A stretch of DNA of 64,000 bases from Globisporangium splendens. Lineage: Eukaryota; Oomycota; Peronosporomycetes; Pythiales; Pythiaceae. Shown here piece by piece: positions 1 through 10,509 of the stretch. Position 1 is the stretch's first letter. Each line of letters opens with the position of its first letter. The stretch covers positions 310,001 through 374,000 of the forward strand of contig VFIW01000021.1 of the NCBI GenBank assembly GCA_006386115.1, given 5' to 3'. Made by a program: the position numbers and the translations under genes. The notes under the pieces are model-generated. The model did no database searches, was not told the origin of the DNA, and saw only the letters and a list, made by a program, of their open reading frames with translations.

Positions 1-762
1 CTGCGATTTGTCGACCGCGAGTGCTCGCACGAGTACAAATTGTCGTTCTATCTGAATTTGTATCACGCTGTACTCGCGCATGCGATGATCGCGCACGGAT
101 TCCCGCGTGGGAAGCACAAGTGGAGCCACTTCCTCAGGCACATGTGCTACAGCGTCGGGATCGTAGAGGAACAAGGCGGTGTAGAACAGCACAACCAAGT
201 GAGTCTGTCGCTCGCAGAGATCGAGCACATGCTGCTGCGAAGCCGCATGCCGCACGCCGACGTGCCGCATGTGAACTTCGACTTTATGCATGGACTCCAT
301 GGGAAACGCGTGGCTGCAGCACTCGCTGGCGTCGCGCATCCGGACTTCCGAATGATCTTTGCACTCGTGATGAATCAACCAGCGCACAAGGAGACTGTTG
401 TCGTGTACGAGGCTGAGCGCGTCCACGAGCAGCTCAATACCGTCGCACAGCGGATCTTGGGTCACAACGAAGTCGCGTGTGATGAAAAAGATGAGAATGT
501 GGTGCTGCTGCCGCGCATCTGCGAGTGGTACCGACTGGACTTCGGCGGCGGCGGCTCGCCCGTGTACTGCGTGCGCAAGTTGCTGGGCTTTCTGGACGCG
601 CGCGTGCAGCAGCAGGTGCTCCGCGCACTGGAAGACGACCCACTGGCGACGCGCATCAAGTTTCGCGCGTTCCAGTACACACCTAAGGCCATGCTGCGAG
701 AATTTAAAGTCGCTCGAGACGGTGGTGATAATTCTACGGATGGATTGAATGAAGTGAAATGA
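1..762 (+). CDS. DUF547-domain protein, 3' end (5' partial)
   Basis: The frame is open from base 1 and stops with TGA at 760-762, so only the last 253 residues are in the window and the start lies to the left. The segment FYLNLYHAVLAHAMI followed by H/R-rich stretches and FDFMHG/HPDFRMIFAL matches the DUF547 family pattern (F-x-N-x-Y-N/H-x-L...). In oomycetes this domain is often fused behind glutaredoxin or DEP domains, but that part would be outside the window. DUF547 has no firmly established biochemical activity. The tail from about residue 190 is ordinary and ends in a short acidic/Asn-rich stretch. The next gene is on the opposite strand and converges on it. Confidence 0.72.
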   Translation: MRFVDRECSHEYKLSFYLNLYHAVLAHAMIAHGFPRGKHKWSHFLRHMCYSVGIVEEQGGVEQHNQVSLSLAEIEHMLLRSRMPHADVPHVNFDFMHGLHGKRVAAALAGVAHPDFRMIFALVMNQPAHKETVVVYEAERVHEQLNTVAQRILGHNEVACDEKDENVVLLPRICEWYRLDFGGGGSPVYCVRKLLGFLDARVQQQVLRALEDDPLATRIKFRAFQYTPKAMLREFKVARDGGDNSTDGLNEVK

Positions 763-1631
763 ATGGAAGTGGCGCTATGCGAAGAGCGCTCAAGCGTGTG
801 GCTGTCAAGTGCGAGAACCAAGAGAATGCTGCAGTTTGCCAAAATGCAAAAGTTGCGGCTTTTGGCGTCAAGTGGAAATGATTGCGAAAATGCCAAAAAT
901 TGCAACTTGTCGGACAAAAGGCGGATTTCTCATGTATTTGTGTTGTTTGTTTCGGAATTCGTCTATTTAATTACGCACTCACCAGCAGCGCCACATGTTC
1001 GCCATCAATCTCTTCTACCCTCCCCTTGTTTGTTTTGTTTGCTTGCTTCGTGTTGCTTGTTTGCTTCATCATTGTTTGCGTGGCGCATGGTAACGGCAGA
1101 GGCATGTCGCTGGGTACACCCGCGATGCAATCAGTTCCTGCTCATGTCTTTGTCGCTGGGTCGAGTCGAACGGGTGCGTTGTCTAGATGAGACCGCGTGT
1201 CTTCGCCGCCACCATAACTTTCAGAAAAACAGAACGCGTACGCAGCACACTCGCAACCCCATCCACCCATCTCTTCTCTCTCTGCAGCTTGCGCCATTTG
1301 CTGGTCTCTGTTGAATGAACAAGACGAACACCTTGAAGCTTCTTCTTGTCGCGGTTGCACTTTCTCCCGAGTCGATTTTGCGATTGCAGCCGCTCGACCA
1401 GTTTCTTTCTTGCTTGTCTTTGCAGCCACCGAAATCGCATCGCCAGCACAAAAATGTTGCAACGTTCCGCAAAACAACACACACACACACTGGGCAGGAA
1501 GAACGCGACGACGTCCACACGACGGTAATAAATGATACTTTACTACATTGCTTCTTGGGTGACGTCCGTCACCCACCGACAGACTCGATAGCTAGTGAGC
1601 TTGCTAGCTAGTGTTCCAGGGTCCCCGACGC
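763..1631. other. Convergent intergenic region
   Basis: This is the 3' space between the DUF547 gene (+) and the thiol dioxygenase gene (-). It is pyrimidine-rich around 1000-1080 and contains a short CA microsatellite at about 1478-1490. The open frames here (763-1314, 1142-1576, 1311-1611) have no recognisable domain and look like chance frames. I see no RNA gene. Confidence 0.6.
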
Positions 1632-3730
1632 TCAAGACGAGGACGGCGGGGACGACGACGACGTCGTGGACGCTTCGCCGCCGTTGGACGTCGTGTCACT
1701 CGGCTCGTTGTGATGGTCCGTCGTGATCGATTCGAGCATCTTGACGATCCGCTCGTTCTTGTCCTTGATGTACTTTTCCTCGACGATCTTGAAGTGATGA
1801 CAATCACGGTCCGCACTGCAATAATAAATACAGCAAAAACAAACACAATGAGTAATTTGCCACACGTGCAACAATCAACAATACACAAAACTTACTTGTT
1901 GTACGGTGGGATCATGATATCCAAGAGCGCGCAACCATTATCTGTTGCTGCGTGGATCTGGTGGAGATTGAACCGCCGTGGATCCAGCCACATCGTCGAC
2001 TCGGCCACGTACGAACCTTCGCGGCTCACACGCGCCCACTTGACCTCGGCGCTGGAATTAACAATGCTGCACAACCAGGAATCAATGTAGAAGGAGACGT
2101 GAGGGAATGAAGCTATAGAACATCAACAAATGACAATGCCAACGTACTCGGTGCTCTCGGAAGCCACAGTGCTATCTTCACTATCTCCGTTGGTGATTTC
2201 TTGAGGCAAGATGAGATCATAGGATCGAACATTCACAGCACCATACAAACTGCAATCATATATACACAAACAACAGAAGAGACAATCAGTACATGTAACA
2301 CACGATCACAACTGACACACATGCAGTTCACATGTGATCACGTACACTCTTGTGACGACGCTCATGCCTGGGTGGTTGTGCAGTGGAATGTGCGAGTTTG
2401 GCGGCATAAAGAAGATTCTACATCCATATACAACTGTGAGAATGATGCACTTCACTCGAGAACAAATCAGCGCATACCCAAAGACGTACCCAATATCAAT
2501 TGTGTCCGACTCCCAGAGCTTCCAGTAGTGGACGTCGTTCATGGTCTGCGCGATCTGCGGCGTCGGCACGTGGATGCCAAAGTGCTCGGGCTTCATCATG
2601 TTGGCGAGCGCGATCACGGGACTCAGCATCGTCTCCAGTTGCTTCATCGACAGCCGTGTGTTGGGGAAATCCTTGCGTTCGAGACCGAGCACGTGCAGCG
2701 TCTGGTGGTGCGTGTACAGCAGGCGATGCACCCACGATTGCACGCCGGTGACTCCGACCGCGAGCTTCTGTTCTTCTTCCTTCAGAGCCAGCAGATCCAT
2801 CTCCTGCTGCGCGCCATGGACATCTGCGGCGTCTTCTGTGCTAGTGCGAGTGTTGTCGTCTTCCTCCTGCGGTTGCTGCGACTGTGCGGTACCATTCGTG
2901 GGAGTCGGTCGTCGTCGGTTCTTTCGACGCATGGACTTTGTGGACGCAGACCCCGAGCTGTTGGTCGCGATTGGCGACGGTTTCGACGGCGGTGGGGGCG
3001 CAGGCCCTACCACCACTCGATTGTTGCTATTGGCATCGGACGCCGTATTCGCGTGTTTCTGCGGCCGCGGGTTGCCCTCCAAATCGAAGTCGGTCTCCAC
3101 GAGCGAGTTGTGGATGGACCGCGGACTGATGATCGGACTGCCGTTGCACTTGAACACCTGGTGCGGATCGCCCTCGATGCCCACGCTCGCCTGGCTCGAC
3201 GGGATGTCGATCTGGATCTTCTTGGTCTCCTTCCGTCGCGGCATGCTGCTGCTGTTTGCGAGCAAGCGCGATGTAGTGGCTGTTCGCGTTGGCACGATGA
3301 GGCGGTGATGGTGCTGCGGATGGAACTGCGGCTTCTCCTGTTGCTGCTCGTCCTCTAGATACTCGAACACGCTGTCGTCGTCGTCCGTGCAGCTGCTGGT
3401 CTTGCGATGCGGCAGGTACGGATGCGGGTGGTAGTGGTGGTGGTGGTGATGATGATAGTGGTGGTGGTAGTGGTGGTGGTGGTGCAGGCCGTCGTCCTCG
3501 ACGGTCGTCGCGAGCGTCGTCTTCGTGGCGCTGGTCGTGCGGGAGATCGCGGCGGTCGCGAGCGTCGCGAGGCTCGAGGGCGGCGCTGCTGGCGACGGAC
3601 ACATAGACACAGTGTAAGCTGCGGTGTTATTGCTAATGGATCGATTGCTGTTGCTGTTGTTCGTGCGGTTGTGGAGTGCGCGTTTGGTCATGGTGCGCAG
3701 ACTCCCTCTCACGCATCGAGCGCGATGCAT
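1632..3730 (-). CDS. Thiol dioxygenase, plant cysteine oxidase / ADO family, with poly-His N-terminus
   Basis: Five exons read in one frame: 3730-2490, 2417-2346, 2249-2148, 2066-1896, 1815-1632 (introns of 72, 96, 81 and 80 nt, all GT-AG), giving 589 residues. The PCO_ADO core lies in exons 2-5: FFMPPNSHIPLHNHPGM contributes the H-x-H iron ligands; VLYGAV follows across the second splice; the NLHQIH segment should hold the third His; ALLDIMIPPY and RDCHHF close the cupin. The family uses Fe(II) and O2 to oxidise N-terminal Cys (or cysteamine) to the sulfinic acid, linking oxygen level to Arg/N-degron proteolysis. Residues 1 to about 370 are a low-complexity extension; residues 80-107 (about 3410-3493) are nearly all His/Tyr. 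ATGs at 3730 and 3691 are both possible starts. The core assignment is firm; the N-terminal role is unknown. Confidence 0.85.
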
Positions 3731-4419
3731 ATACTTTTTTTATCCAATCCGTCCGCTCTTGCACTTGCGCGGCGAGGAGTGAATGGCGACGGACGTGTGC
3801 GTGCGGAGAAGGGAGCGAAAGCACGCACTCCCAATAATACGCGCACACACTCGCACAGGCAGCAACGACAAGCAGCAACCAGCACAAAAGCGCGACGCAA
3901 ACAGCACCAGAGCAATGTTGCCTTGCGGAGACAAGGGTTGGCGTTGGCTGGTGTGATGCTGTGGTGTTGCTGGCGCGTGCGCTTGTGTAAAACGCGGAGA
4001 ATCAAGAGAAAGCGGACGCACCTGAGACTGACTTGACTGCTCGCCTTCGTGTGTCGTTAACAAGAGTGCGCCAGGTGAGCGGTCGGTCGCATAAACACAC
4101 TCCCGAAAAAGTTATTACAGAGGGGAAATGGTGGCGTCGCGGGCTGCTGGTCGGTGCAATAGGCGCTTGTATGGAAAGGAAGAGTGCGTGGGAGCAACAC
4201 GTTTCTCTTCCACATCAACAGAGGCACGCGACGTCCACTGCTGTCCACTAGTGCGCGCACCTGATTCGCAGAAAAGAGTGATACCAACCTAGTCCTACCC
4301 TACTCCACCATTCCTATTTCGTGATTTTGCACCCCGACTGTCAAAATATGGCGTATTTTCAACAAAGATGGGGGATTATTGTTGTTTGGGTGGGACTGTT
4401 CTTTTATAGAAACTTGGAC
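3731..4419. other. Intergenic, upstream of the thiol dioxygenase gene
   Basis: This 690-bp gap separates the phosphodiesterase stop (4420) from the thiol dioxygenase start (3730); both genes are on the minus strand, so it holds the dioxygenase promoter. It is rich in GCGC/CACA. I see no domain in the small frames and no clear Inr. Confidence 0.5.
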
Positions 4420-5471
4420 TCAGAGCTGGAACTCGCGCACCAGTTGCCAATTGGCCACCGAGTCGCTTGTATTCCAGAGTTGCAAGCGATCCAACTGCAT
4501 TATGGCCAGCACACATGGAAAGAGCAGCATGTGAGTGCTTATGCTTTCATGGGCGCCTTGTTGTCCTGCTTGCAATAATACACGACGCACCTGCACGCTC
4601 ACGCCGTCGAAGCGCGGCTCCAACTCCGCGATGAGCTCCTGCTTCTGTTCGCGAGCGAGGTCGCCGTACACCAAACTACAGCACGCGGTCCAAAGGACGC
4701 GCGGGAGGGAGGAAAAGACGCAGTGTGGATCACCTGATTGCTATTCGAAAATGGAAATGGATCACCGTCGAACCTGATGTGCGGCATAAACTCTGCGTCC
4801 TGTAGGCGGCCGAAAGTCTACATTCGTGTGGGTATCCCACGTTCCCAAGCACAACGCACCACAAACCTGTTAAACCCTGGAAAGAAACACCCGCGCGCCT
4901 GAAATATTGTGTGGGTCGCGACCCCGTTTCAAAATGCATCTGGATTGACACGCACCTGCTTGGCGGCACAATGCGCACCAGAGAGCTCGTCCGTGAGCTC
5001 CAACAACGCGAACACGCATTGAAAATACAGCAACTCCTACCGTGGAAATGACGAATATTTAAACGAGTACAGTACGTCAGTGACGCGATTGACGAACGCA
5101 GCTGCGAGACCATATGAAGAAGCACTCACCTTGGACGTCACGGCGCGGACTTTGGCGTTGAGCGCCTGGATCGCGTCCGCGACTTGCTTCGTCTTGGCGA
5201 TGGCGTCTTCTTCTTGGATTCCCTACGAAGACGACTTGATGACTCCCCAATGCAGCACACACACACACACAAGAGCTACAACTCGTACCACGATACCGCC
5301 GAGGAGCGTCATGTGCGGGAGGAACGACGGCGTCTGGAGCCTCGACGCGCATTCGCTGATCGCGTCCGCGAGCTCTCGCTCCGCATCCGCTTGCGGTACG
5401 ACCCAGAGCGAGTAGCTGATGAACTCGGCTGTCGCGTCGTCCGCCTTGGCTTCTTCAACAACCTGCGCCAT
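4420..5471 (-). CDS. Cyclic phosphodiesterase-like protein (2H phosphoesterase superfamily)
   Basis: Six exons: 5471-5289, 5222-5130, 5036-4956, 4799-4774, 4675-4591, 4494-4420, giving 180 residues, the usual size for the CPDase family. The two catalytic H-x-[ST] motifs are PHMTLLGG in exon 1 and PHISLVYGD, whose Ser codon is assembled across the splice between exons 4 and 5. The start YSLWVVP is the expected first strand. Members open 2',3'- or 1'',2''-cyclic phosphates (for example ADP-ribose cyclic phosphate from tRNA splicing). The ATG at 5471 begins MAQVVEEAKAD; the open frame above it looks like 5' UTR. Exon 4 is only 26 nt long. Domain, length and phase all agree, so the model is reliable although no transcript was seen. 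Confidence 0.85.
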
Positions 5472-5682
5472 GACTAAGAATGACTTTCTTCGACAGTCGA
5501 GAGGTTGTGCCAAGTTAGCAACTCCGCGAGCAAAAATTGGTCCATAACAGCTGTTGTGTTGCAAACGCAGATGGATCTACCTACAAACACCAAGTCTGTT
5601 TTTGACATCCTGTCGTTTTCAGCGATTCTGTATTTGTTTGCTTATAAACTCTATATACAAAAGGGGTTTCGATTTAGCAACT

Positions 5683-6978
5683 TTATCGAGACGCCTCAAT
5701 CTGGGTCTTGACCGCAGCCACTTGCTGGTCGAACGCTGCGAGACCCTTGTGCAGTTCGTCCGTGATCTTGGCCGTGAGCTCGGGTTCCGCCAGCAGGTTC
5801 GTCAAAATGGCGTGGCCCGCCTTCTCAATGGCCTCCACGGCCTCTGAGAGCTCGTCGACGCCCACGGGAGGGTACAGCGCGGCGCCAAAGTCCACGATCT
5901 GGTCCTGGATCGCCGTGTAACTCAGGTCGAGCGTCGCCGTCCACTTGAGGAACGCTTCGTCGTCGTTGGACGTCGTGAACTTCTTGAGCGTGAGCACGCC
6001 GCGCTTGAGGATCGCCGACGCCATGGTCAGCAGCTTCAGACCGCTCTCGAACAGCACGCGCTCTTCGGCGGACAGACTCGAATCAAAGTCAAAATCGTCA
6101 AACGCGTCCTCGTGCTCGACGGCATCGAGCGGTTCTGCTGGCGCGTCTTCTTGTTCGGCCAAGAACTCCTTGAGCTCCTCAATCGTCGAATTCAACATCG
6201 TAATGCACTGTGAATATACATACGTATAGATACATACGGCATGTTGCACAATTAGTCGGTGATCACAGCAGCAAGTGCTCAAAAACGACGCATATATAGG
6301 TTACCTGCAGCATACTGCGCTTCGTGGCGACGCAGTTCGACTTCGACACGCGCGCCACCACCGAGTATTCCCACACGCGGCCAGTCAGTGCAGGCACTTT
6401 CGTGAGCTCGCCGGCTTCGATGCTCGCTCCGAGATCGCGCACACTCTTCACCAATCGCCTGTTGTCCAAACGCAACGTCATACTGTTAGTGTATCTCCGC
6501 ACAAGCATACACGCACAACAACACCAAGCAATAAACGTACAGTGAGTCACTGATAATCTCATTTGCAAGCGATGGACCCGCACCGCAGAACAGCGCCACT
6601 TTCGCAGCGGCAATCAGCTGCTCGCAAGGCTTGTCAATCGCTTCGCAAATGCTCGAGGCTTCCTTCTGGCTCGGCGCCTTGTTGCTCGTGTACACGAGCG
6701 AGAACTTGGTCACTTCATGACCAATCGATCCGCCAGCCTATAGCGCAAAGAAGCATACGATAATCATATGAGCAATGTGAGCAAATGAGTATGAGCACTG
6801 CATAATGGAGGGTTCCCCATACCGCAACAAACACGTCCCGCGCGAGCGCAAAGTCTGCGTGCTCGAGCCAGAACGTGGGCGAGAACGCGTGCTCGCGCTT
6901 GTTGCGCGTCTGCATCTGCTCCAGCTCGTCCACATACGTCGCCAGGCGCGCGTTGAACTGCGCGAGGAAATCGGTCAT
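5683..6978 (-). CDS. GCIP / cyclin-D1-binding protein 1 family protein
   Basis: Four exons: 6978-6823, 6737-6541, 6482-6305, 6207-5683, giving 351 residues, close to human CCNDBP1 (360). The order fits the GCIP domain: an N-terminal helical region (FLAQFNARLATYVDELEQM), the segment SIGHEVTKFSLVY and the CEAIDKPCEQLIAAAKVALFC helix in exon 2, NRRLVKSVRDLGASIE and VWE in exon 3, then a long acidic linker (FDDFDFD) and the second helical bundle. Family members bind D-type cyclins and other HLH partners in animals; in oomycetes the role is unproven. The start chosen is MTDFLAQF at 6978; in-frame codons above it look untranslated. It is divergently arranged with the RAD18-like gene, the two now separated by the hAT insertion. 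Confidence 0.82.
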
Positions 6979-7206
6979 CGCGCTCAGCAGCTTCCTTCTC
7001 TTCTTGCTGGTGCAGTTCCTCCACCAGCGCTTTTCTATCCAACCCACTCCAAACAACTGACGCGCGAATACCAATCCACACACACTCTCTCTCCCTCAAC
7101 ACTGTTGTTTCATTGTTTACTATCTCCGCGTCCCTTTTGCCTCGTATTCAACGACCCAACTTAATAGAAGACCCACGACGCGTCGATATCACTGACCTAA
7201 CCTAAC
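6979..7206. promoter_or_regulatory. GCIP-side half of a divergent promoter, with left hAT target duplication
   Basis: These 228 bp are upstream of the GCIP start. The last 8 bp, AACCTAAC at 7199-7206, are the target-site duplication of the hAT element; the partner copy is at 12839-12846. Before the insertion this would have joined the RAD18-side sequence 12847-12999 as one divergent promoter of about 370 bp. Confidence 0.7.
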
Positions 7207-7236
7207 TAGTGTTGAGAATTTGCACGTTAAAAACTG
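7207..7236 (+). repeat. hAT left terminal inverted repeat
   Basis: It begins TAGTGTTGAGAATTTGCAC and matches the reverse complement of 12838-12809 perfectly over the first 11 bases, then imperfectly. Subterminal GTTAAAAAC motifs follow to about 7305. Confidence 0.9.
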
Positions 7237-7473
7237 TGATAAACGTTAAAAACAGTAAACCTCACATTAAAAAACAGTATTTAACGCTGTGAAAACTGTA
7301 AACTTCAGGAGCTTCGTGAGAGAAATGAAATATAACGTTTAGGTCAGCATCAGCAAGTTTTGAGATGCAAGGCACACTCGGAACGATATTACACCAAGTT
7401 GCGGGCCTTCCAGATCGCTAAGGAGGTCACTTGGCACGGTGACCGTACATCATACTGGTCATCGGGACCATAA

Positions 7474-8443
7474 AATGGCAACCTTCGCCGCCGCGCCGCG
7501 TTCCCGGAGCTGACGGCGCTCCTGCACGTTGTCAACTGTATCAGCAACTTGCTCGACTACTCGACGCTGTTCATGGTCGAGCGCGCGAGCGCCACGGGCG
7601 ATTTACGCCTACTACGACGCGTTATTCGCCTGCCACCTGATAACATCGACAAGCCCGGCGTGCTTGCCGAGGCGGTCGCTCAAGCAGCGCGTTATGGTCA
7701 TTTGCTGATCGTACGATGGTTGATGGGACGCTACTGGCTTGGATGTGACTGGAGCAATGGTTCAAGCAGCACGGCATGGGTATTTGCCCATAATGGAGTG
7801 GCTGCGCGCCAATTACCCGCACACGTTCCGGTGGACGGCCAAGATGGTGGTCGCGGCCATCGAAGGCCACTTTGAGATTGTTCGTTGGCTGTTCGAGCAC
7901 TCGATGGGCGAGGGATTCACCTTCGTCATGGACTACGCGGCCGACCACGACGACCTCGAGATGCTCAAGTCACTGCAAGCGCACAGCGCGGACGGGTGCT
8001 CACGTCACGCGATGGACAACGCTGCGCGTCGCGGCAACCTCGAAATTCTTCAGTGGATGCACGAGAACCGCGCGGAAGGCTGCACGTAAGGCGTTAAGGA
8101 CTCGGCGGCGATGGAAGGCCACTTGCATGTGTTGCAGTGGCTCCACGCCAACCGACAAGAAGTCTGCAGCTACTCCGCACTATACTTTGCAGCTGTCGGA
8201 GGGCACGCCAACGTGGTGAAATGGCTTGTTGCGAATCGGCCAGAGGGTGACCGACGACAAGCCTTCCTGCCAGCGGTCCGGTGGGGCCACCTTCAAGTCG
8301 CCAATGTGCTGAAGGAGTTCTATCCGCCCGGGACCCCAGCAAGGAGTCCAAGTCAATCACTCGCGGCGGTCGAAATCGCCGCGCACTTTGGTCATGTCAA
8401 CACACTGGAGTGGCTCGTGAGCAACGGGATGGTCGAGTCGTAG
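7474..8443 (+). pseudogene. Ankyrin-repeat gene remnant inside the hAT element
   Basis: Oomycete-style ankyrin repeats (AARYGHLLIVRWL, AAIEGHFEIVRWLFE, AARRGNLEILQWMHENR, AMEGHLHVLQWLHANR, AAHFGHVNTLEWL) are read in two frames. Frame 1 runs from about 7501 to 7740 (FPELTALLHVV... to ...IVRWLMGRY), then a frameshift at about 7740 moves to frame 2. That frame is broken by TAA at 8087-8089 and resumes in phase at once (KDSAAMEGHLH) up to TAG at 8441-8443. No intact start exists. Ankyrin repeats mediate protein binding; this copy cannot make a full protein. Its position within the transposon ends implies it was captured, or inserted into the element, before decay. Confidence 0.82.
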
Positions 8444-8449
8444 TGCAAT

Positions 8450-9834
8450 TTTGATGAGATCGTCATACTGGCAGGGCAAAACCAGCACGGCATCGATCAG
8501 CAGTGGCTACAAGACCATCGGGCAGAGTTCGAGACTGCGGTCGAGGGAGGGGCAGCTTTGCATGGAATGTACGATCACCAGCCATGTCAACGCCACCAGA
8601 GTATCGGAAGTGACCGACCGCGTCGCGGACCTTGTACTCGAGGATATAGGTGATGCGGTTGATCTACCAGTTGCCGTACAAGACACAGACTTGCGGGTGC
8701 ACGAGCTCGCGTGACGTGCCGCTGAGCGTGCCTTCGGGAAGAAGCCGAAGCGACACGATACGCTCGTCCCTGGTGATCGGAGATGGCGCCGCCCACTGCC
8801 TACCACGCCGACGAGGCGTCGGAGAGATTGGGGGCGTCTTGTACGTCGTGAAGCCACGAAACTCGTACTTATCGGGTCGAAGCGGATACAACAGCGACTC
8901 CCGTAGTGGCTTGGACTCGTCAGCATGCGTCACATCGTTTGGATCGACAAACGTGAGCTGGAAACCCAGTTACTTTCGCCCTGACGCGTCGCAAGAAGCC
9001 GAGGAATCCGCGTTATCCACCGACTCTGTCGCCTTGCCGTCCCCTTGTCGTCGATACGGCATGCTCCACTTTCCCTGGGTCGATGTCGCTCCAACCTGAG
9101 CTGCAACGCGGAGGTGCACATGACAGTGGACAGTGTGGCGGTTGGTGTGGCCCGCTCGCTTGGACACATCGAAGGAGCAACAATAATCAAGTTGTTCCGC
9201 GGCATTTTCGGCTTTGACGAGCCCGCTGGTATTGGTCGTAGCGCCTTCTACAGCCTGGGCGCCGGATGCCAGGACGGCCAGCGCACTTCCGCGGATGTGA
9301 GCAATCAGGATGAAGTCGCTCTCCAGTCCTGAGCATCCAGTACCTTCGATCTTGACTGCATCGACTTCAGTTCGCCGCTTCTTGGCACCGTTCGCGAGGG
9401 CAACTGTCGTTGGCCGTGCAGACGACCGCCGCCGCCAGACTTCGCCCTCGAACGTGACGTTGTCTGTGATGCGTATGCAGAAGCGGCTCGGATCGCTCAG
9501 GAAACCACCGATACTGCCTTCGCACATACCGACGAGTGGTGGGACGACCGCCGCGTCCGTCACCATGGCGGCCACCGCTGCCTCCTGCTTCATCTGTAGC
9601 TCCGCCATCCGGCTTTTCAGAGCCTTTGTTGGTCTGGCACAGGCAAGTCGACGCAGCAGCACTGATGGTGACCCGACTGAGGCAACGGCCGCACTGCCAA
9701 CGGACAGGTTACGCCACGTCCCTCGCGCGTTCGCACATTCAAGGAGAAACACCCGAGCCTTCGTGACGATGTACCAGGCGGGCAGCGCTGTTCGATGGGG
9801 TGGTGGCGGGCCCAAGCAAAGGGCGGGGACTGGA
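8450..9834 (-). other. Decayed, unassigned coding-like sequence in the hAT element
   Basis: Minus-strand frames here look like broken protein-coding sequence rather than random DNA: 8933-8664 (SLLYPLRPDKYEFRGF and RDERIVSLRLLPEGTLSG) continues past a stop as ILEYKVRDAVGHFRYS, and 9815-8970 contains FCIRITDNVTFEGEVW. I recognise no family. The frames are cut by stops and shifts, with no start or complete domain. It probably represents one or two further captured host genes. Confidence 0.4.
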
Positions 9835-10197
9835 GTCGTGGCGGAAGCACGTGGTCTGCAACCCCGTGGTGCTCGTGGTCATGTGCGTGTTGCCGCACAG
9901 CGGCAGCACCTCGCGCTGGATGTACTCCTCCACACACCGCAGCGACTTGCCGCTCGCCGTAGAGTCCGCGTAGCACAGCGCGCGCTTCCCGTACGGCGAC
10001 TCGAACAGCGTCTCGAGGCCAATCACTTTCTCGCCAATGTAGTCGACGACTTGCTGCGCCCGCGCCGGGATGCCACCGTTGCCTTCGTCGCTGTTGTCGC
10101 CCGCGGCGCCTGCGAGCCGGTTGGCGCTCGCGATCTGTGACGAGAGGTCCTCCTCCAGCTCCTCGCAGAAGAAGCACGCCGGGTCGTCGCGGCTATC
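9835..10197 (-). pseudogene. Fragment of a class V aminotransferase / cysteine-desulfurase-like gene
   Basis: The minus frame reads an acidic FFCEELEEDL stretch, then ARAQQVVDYIGEKVIGLE, then YGKRALCYADSTASGKSLRC, VEEYIQREVLPLCGNTH and TTGLQTTCFRHD. This is the typical N-terminal start of PLP-dependent class V aminotransferase-like proteins (Y-A-D-x-T-A-S-G-[KR]-S, followed by the N-T-H-T segment). The pattern ends abruptly at about 9835; the PLP lysine region and the rest of the enzyme are missing. Upstream the frame runs into several stops (10200-10260). It is a truncated, non-functional piece within the transposon. Confidence 0.72.
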
Positions 10198-10248
10198 TAG
10201 TTACGGCGGTCACTACTTCAGTGACTCGGCTGCACGCTGCTGTCGGAT

Positions 10249-10491
10249 GTGGTGCTAGACAAGGTGGACCGGGTGCTGTCCAGGTTCGAGGCGCTGCGGC
10301 AGTTCCTGCTGGAGAGTGGGCACCTGAACACACACCGCATGTTGGAGCTGGTCAAGTGGCAGCCGAGCAGTGCGCTGTTCGTGATCCCCATCACCAACGA
10401 GGTCAAGTATGGCGAGAGGCTCGTGGTGCGCGCGCGGCACATGACGAAACAACAGCAACAAGTCGGTCTCTACAACTTTTATCATCAATGA
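10249..10491 (+). other. Short unassigned coding-like fragment in the hAT element
   Basis: The plus frame reads VLDKVDRVLSRFEALRQFLL, HRMLELVKWQPSSALFVIP and ITNEVKYGERLVVRARH before a stop at 10489-10491. It looks like a piece of an alpha/beta protein but I recognise no family. It ends 19 bp before the transposase stop codon on the other strand. Confidence 0.3.
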
Positions 10492-10509
10492 CGTGTATTG
10501 GCCGCAACT

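Noticed and set aside
763..1314. 183-codon plus-strand frame after the DUF547 gene
   Set aside because: Low complexity, no domain, overlapped by equally long frames on both strands; treated as intergenic.
1470..1500. CA-rich stretch considered as a CRISPR-like or regulatory repeat
   Set aside because: A simple dinucleotide microsatellite with no spacer structure.
2201..3358. 385-codon plus-strand frame opposite the thiol dioxygenase
   Set aside because: The minus strand has a well-supported spliced gene with family motifs; the plus frame has none and crosses its introns.
7475..7510. ATG at 7475 as the start of the ankyrin gene in the hAT element
   Set aside because: Its frame stops within 13 codons, and the ankyrin coding is in another frame; no valid start was found.
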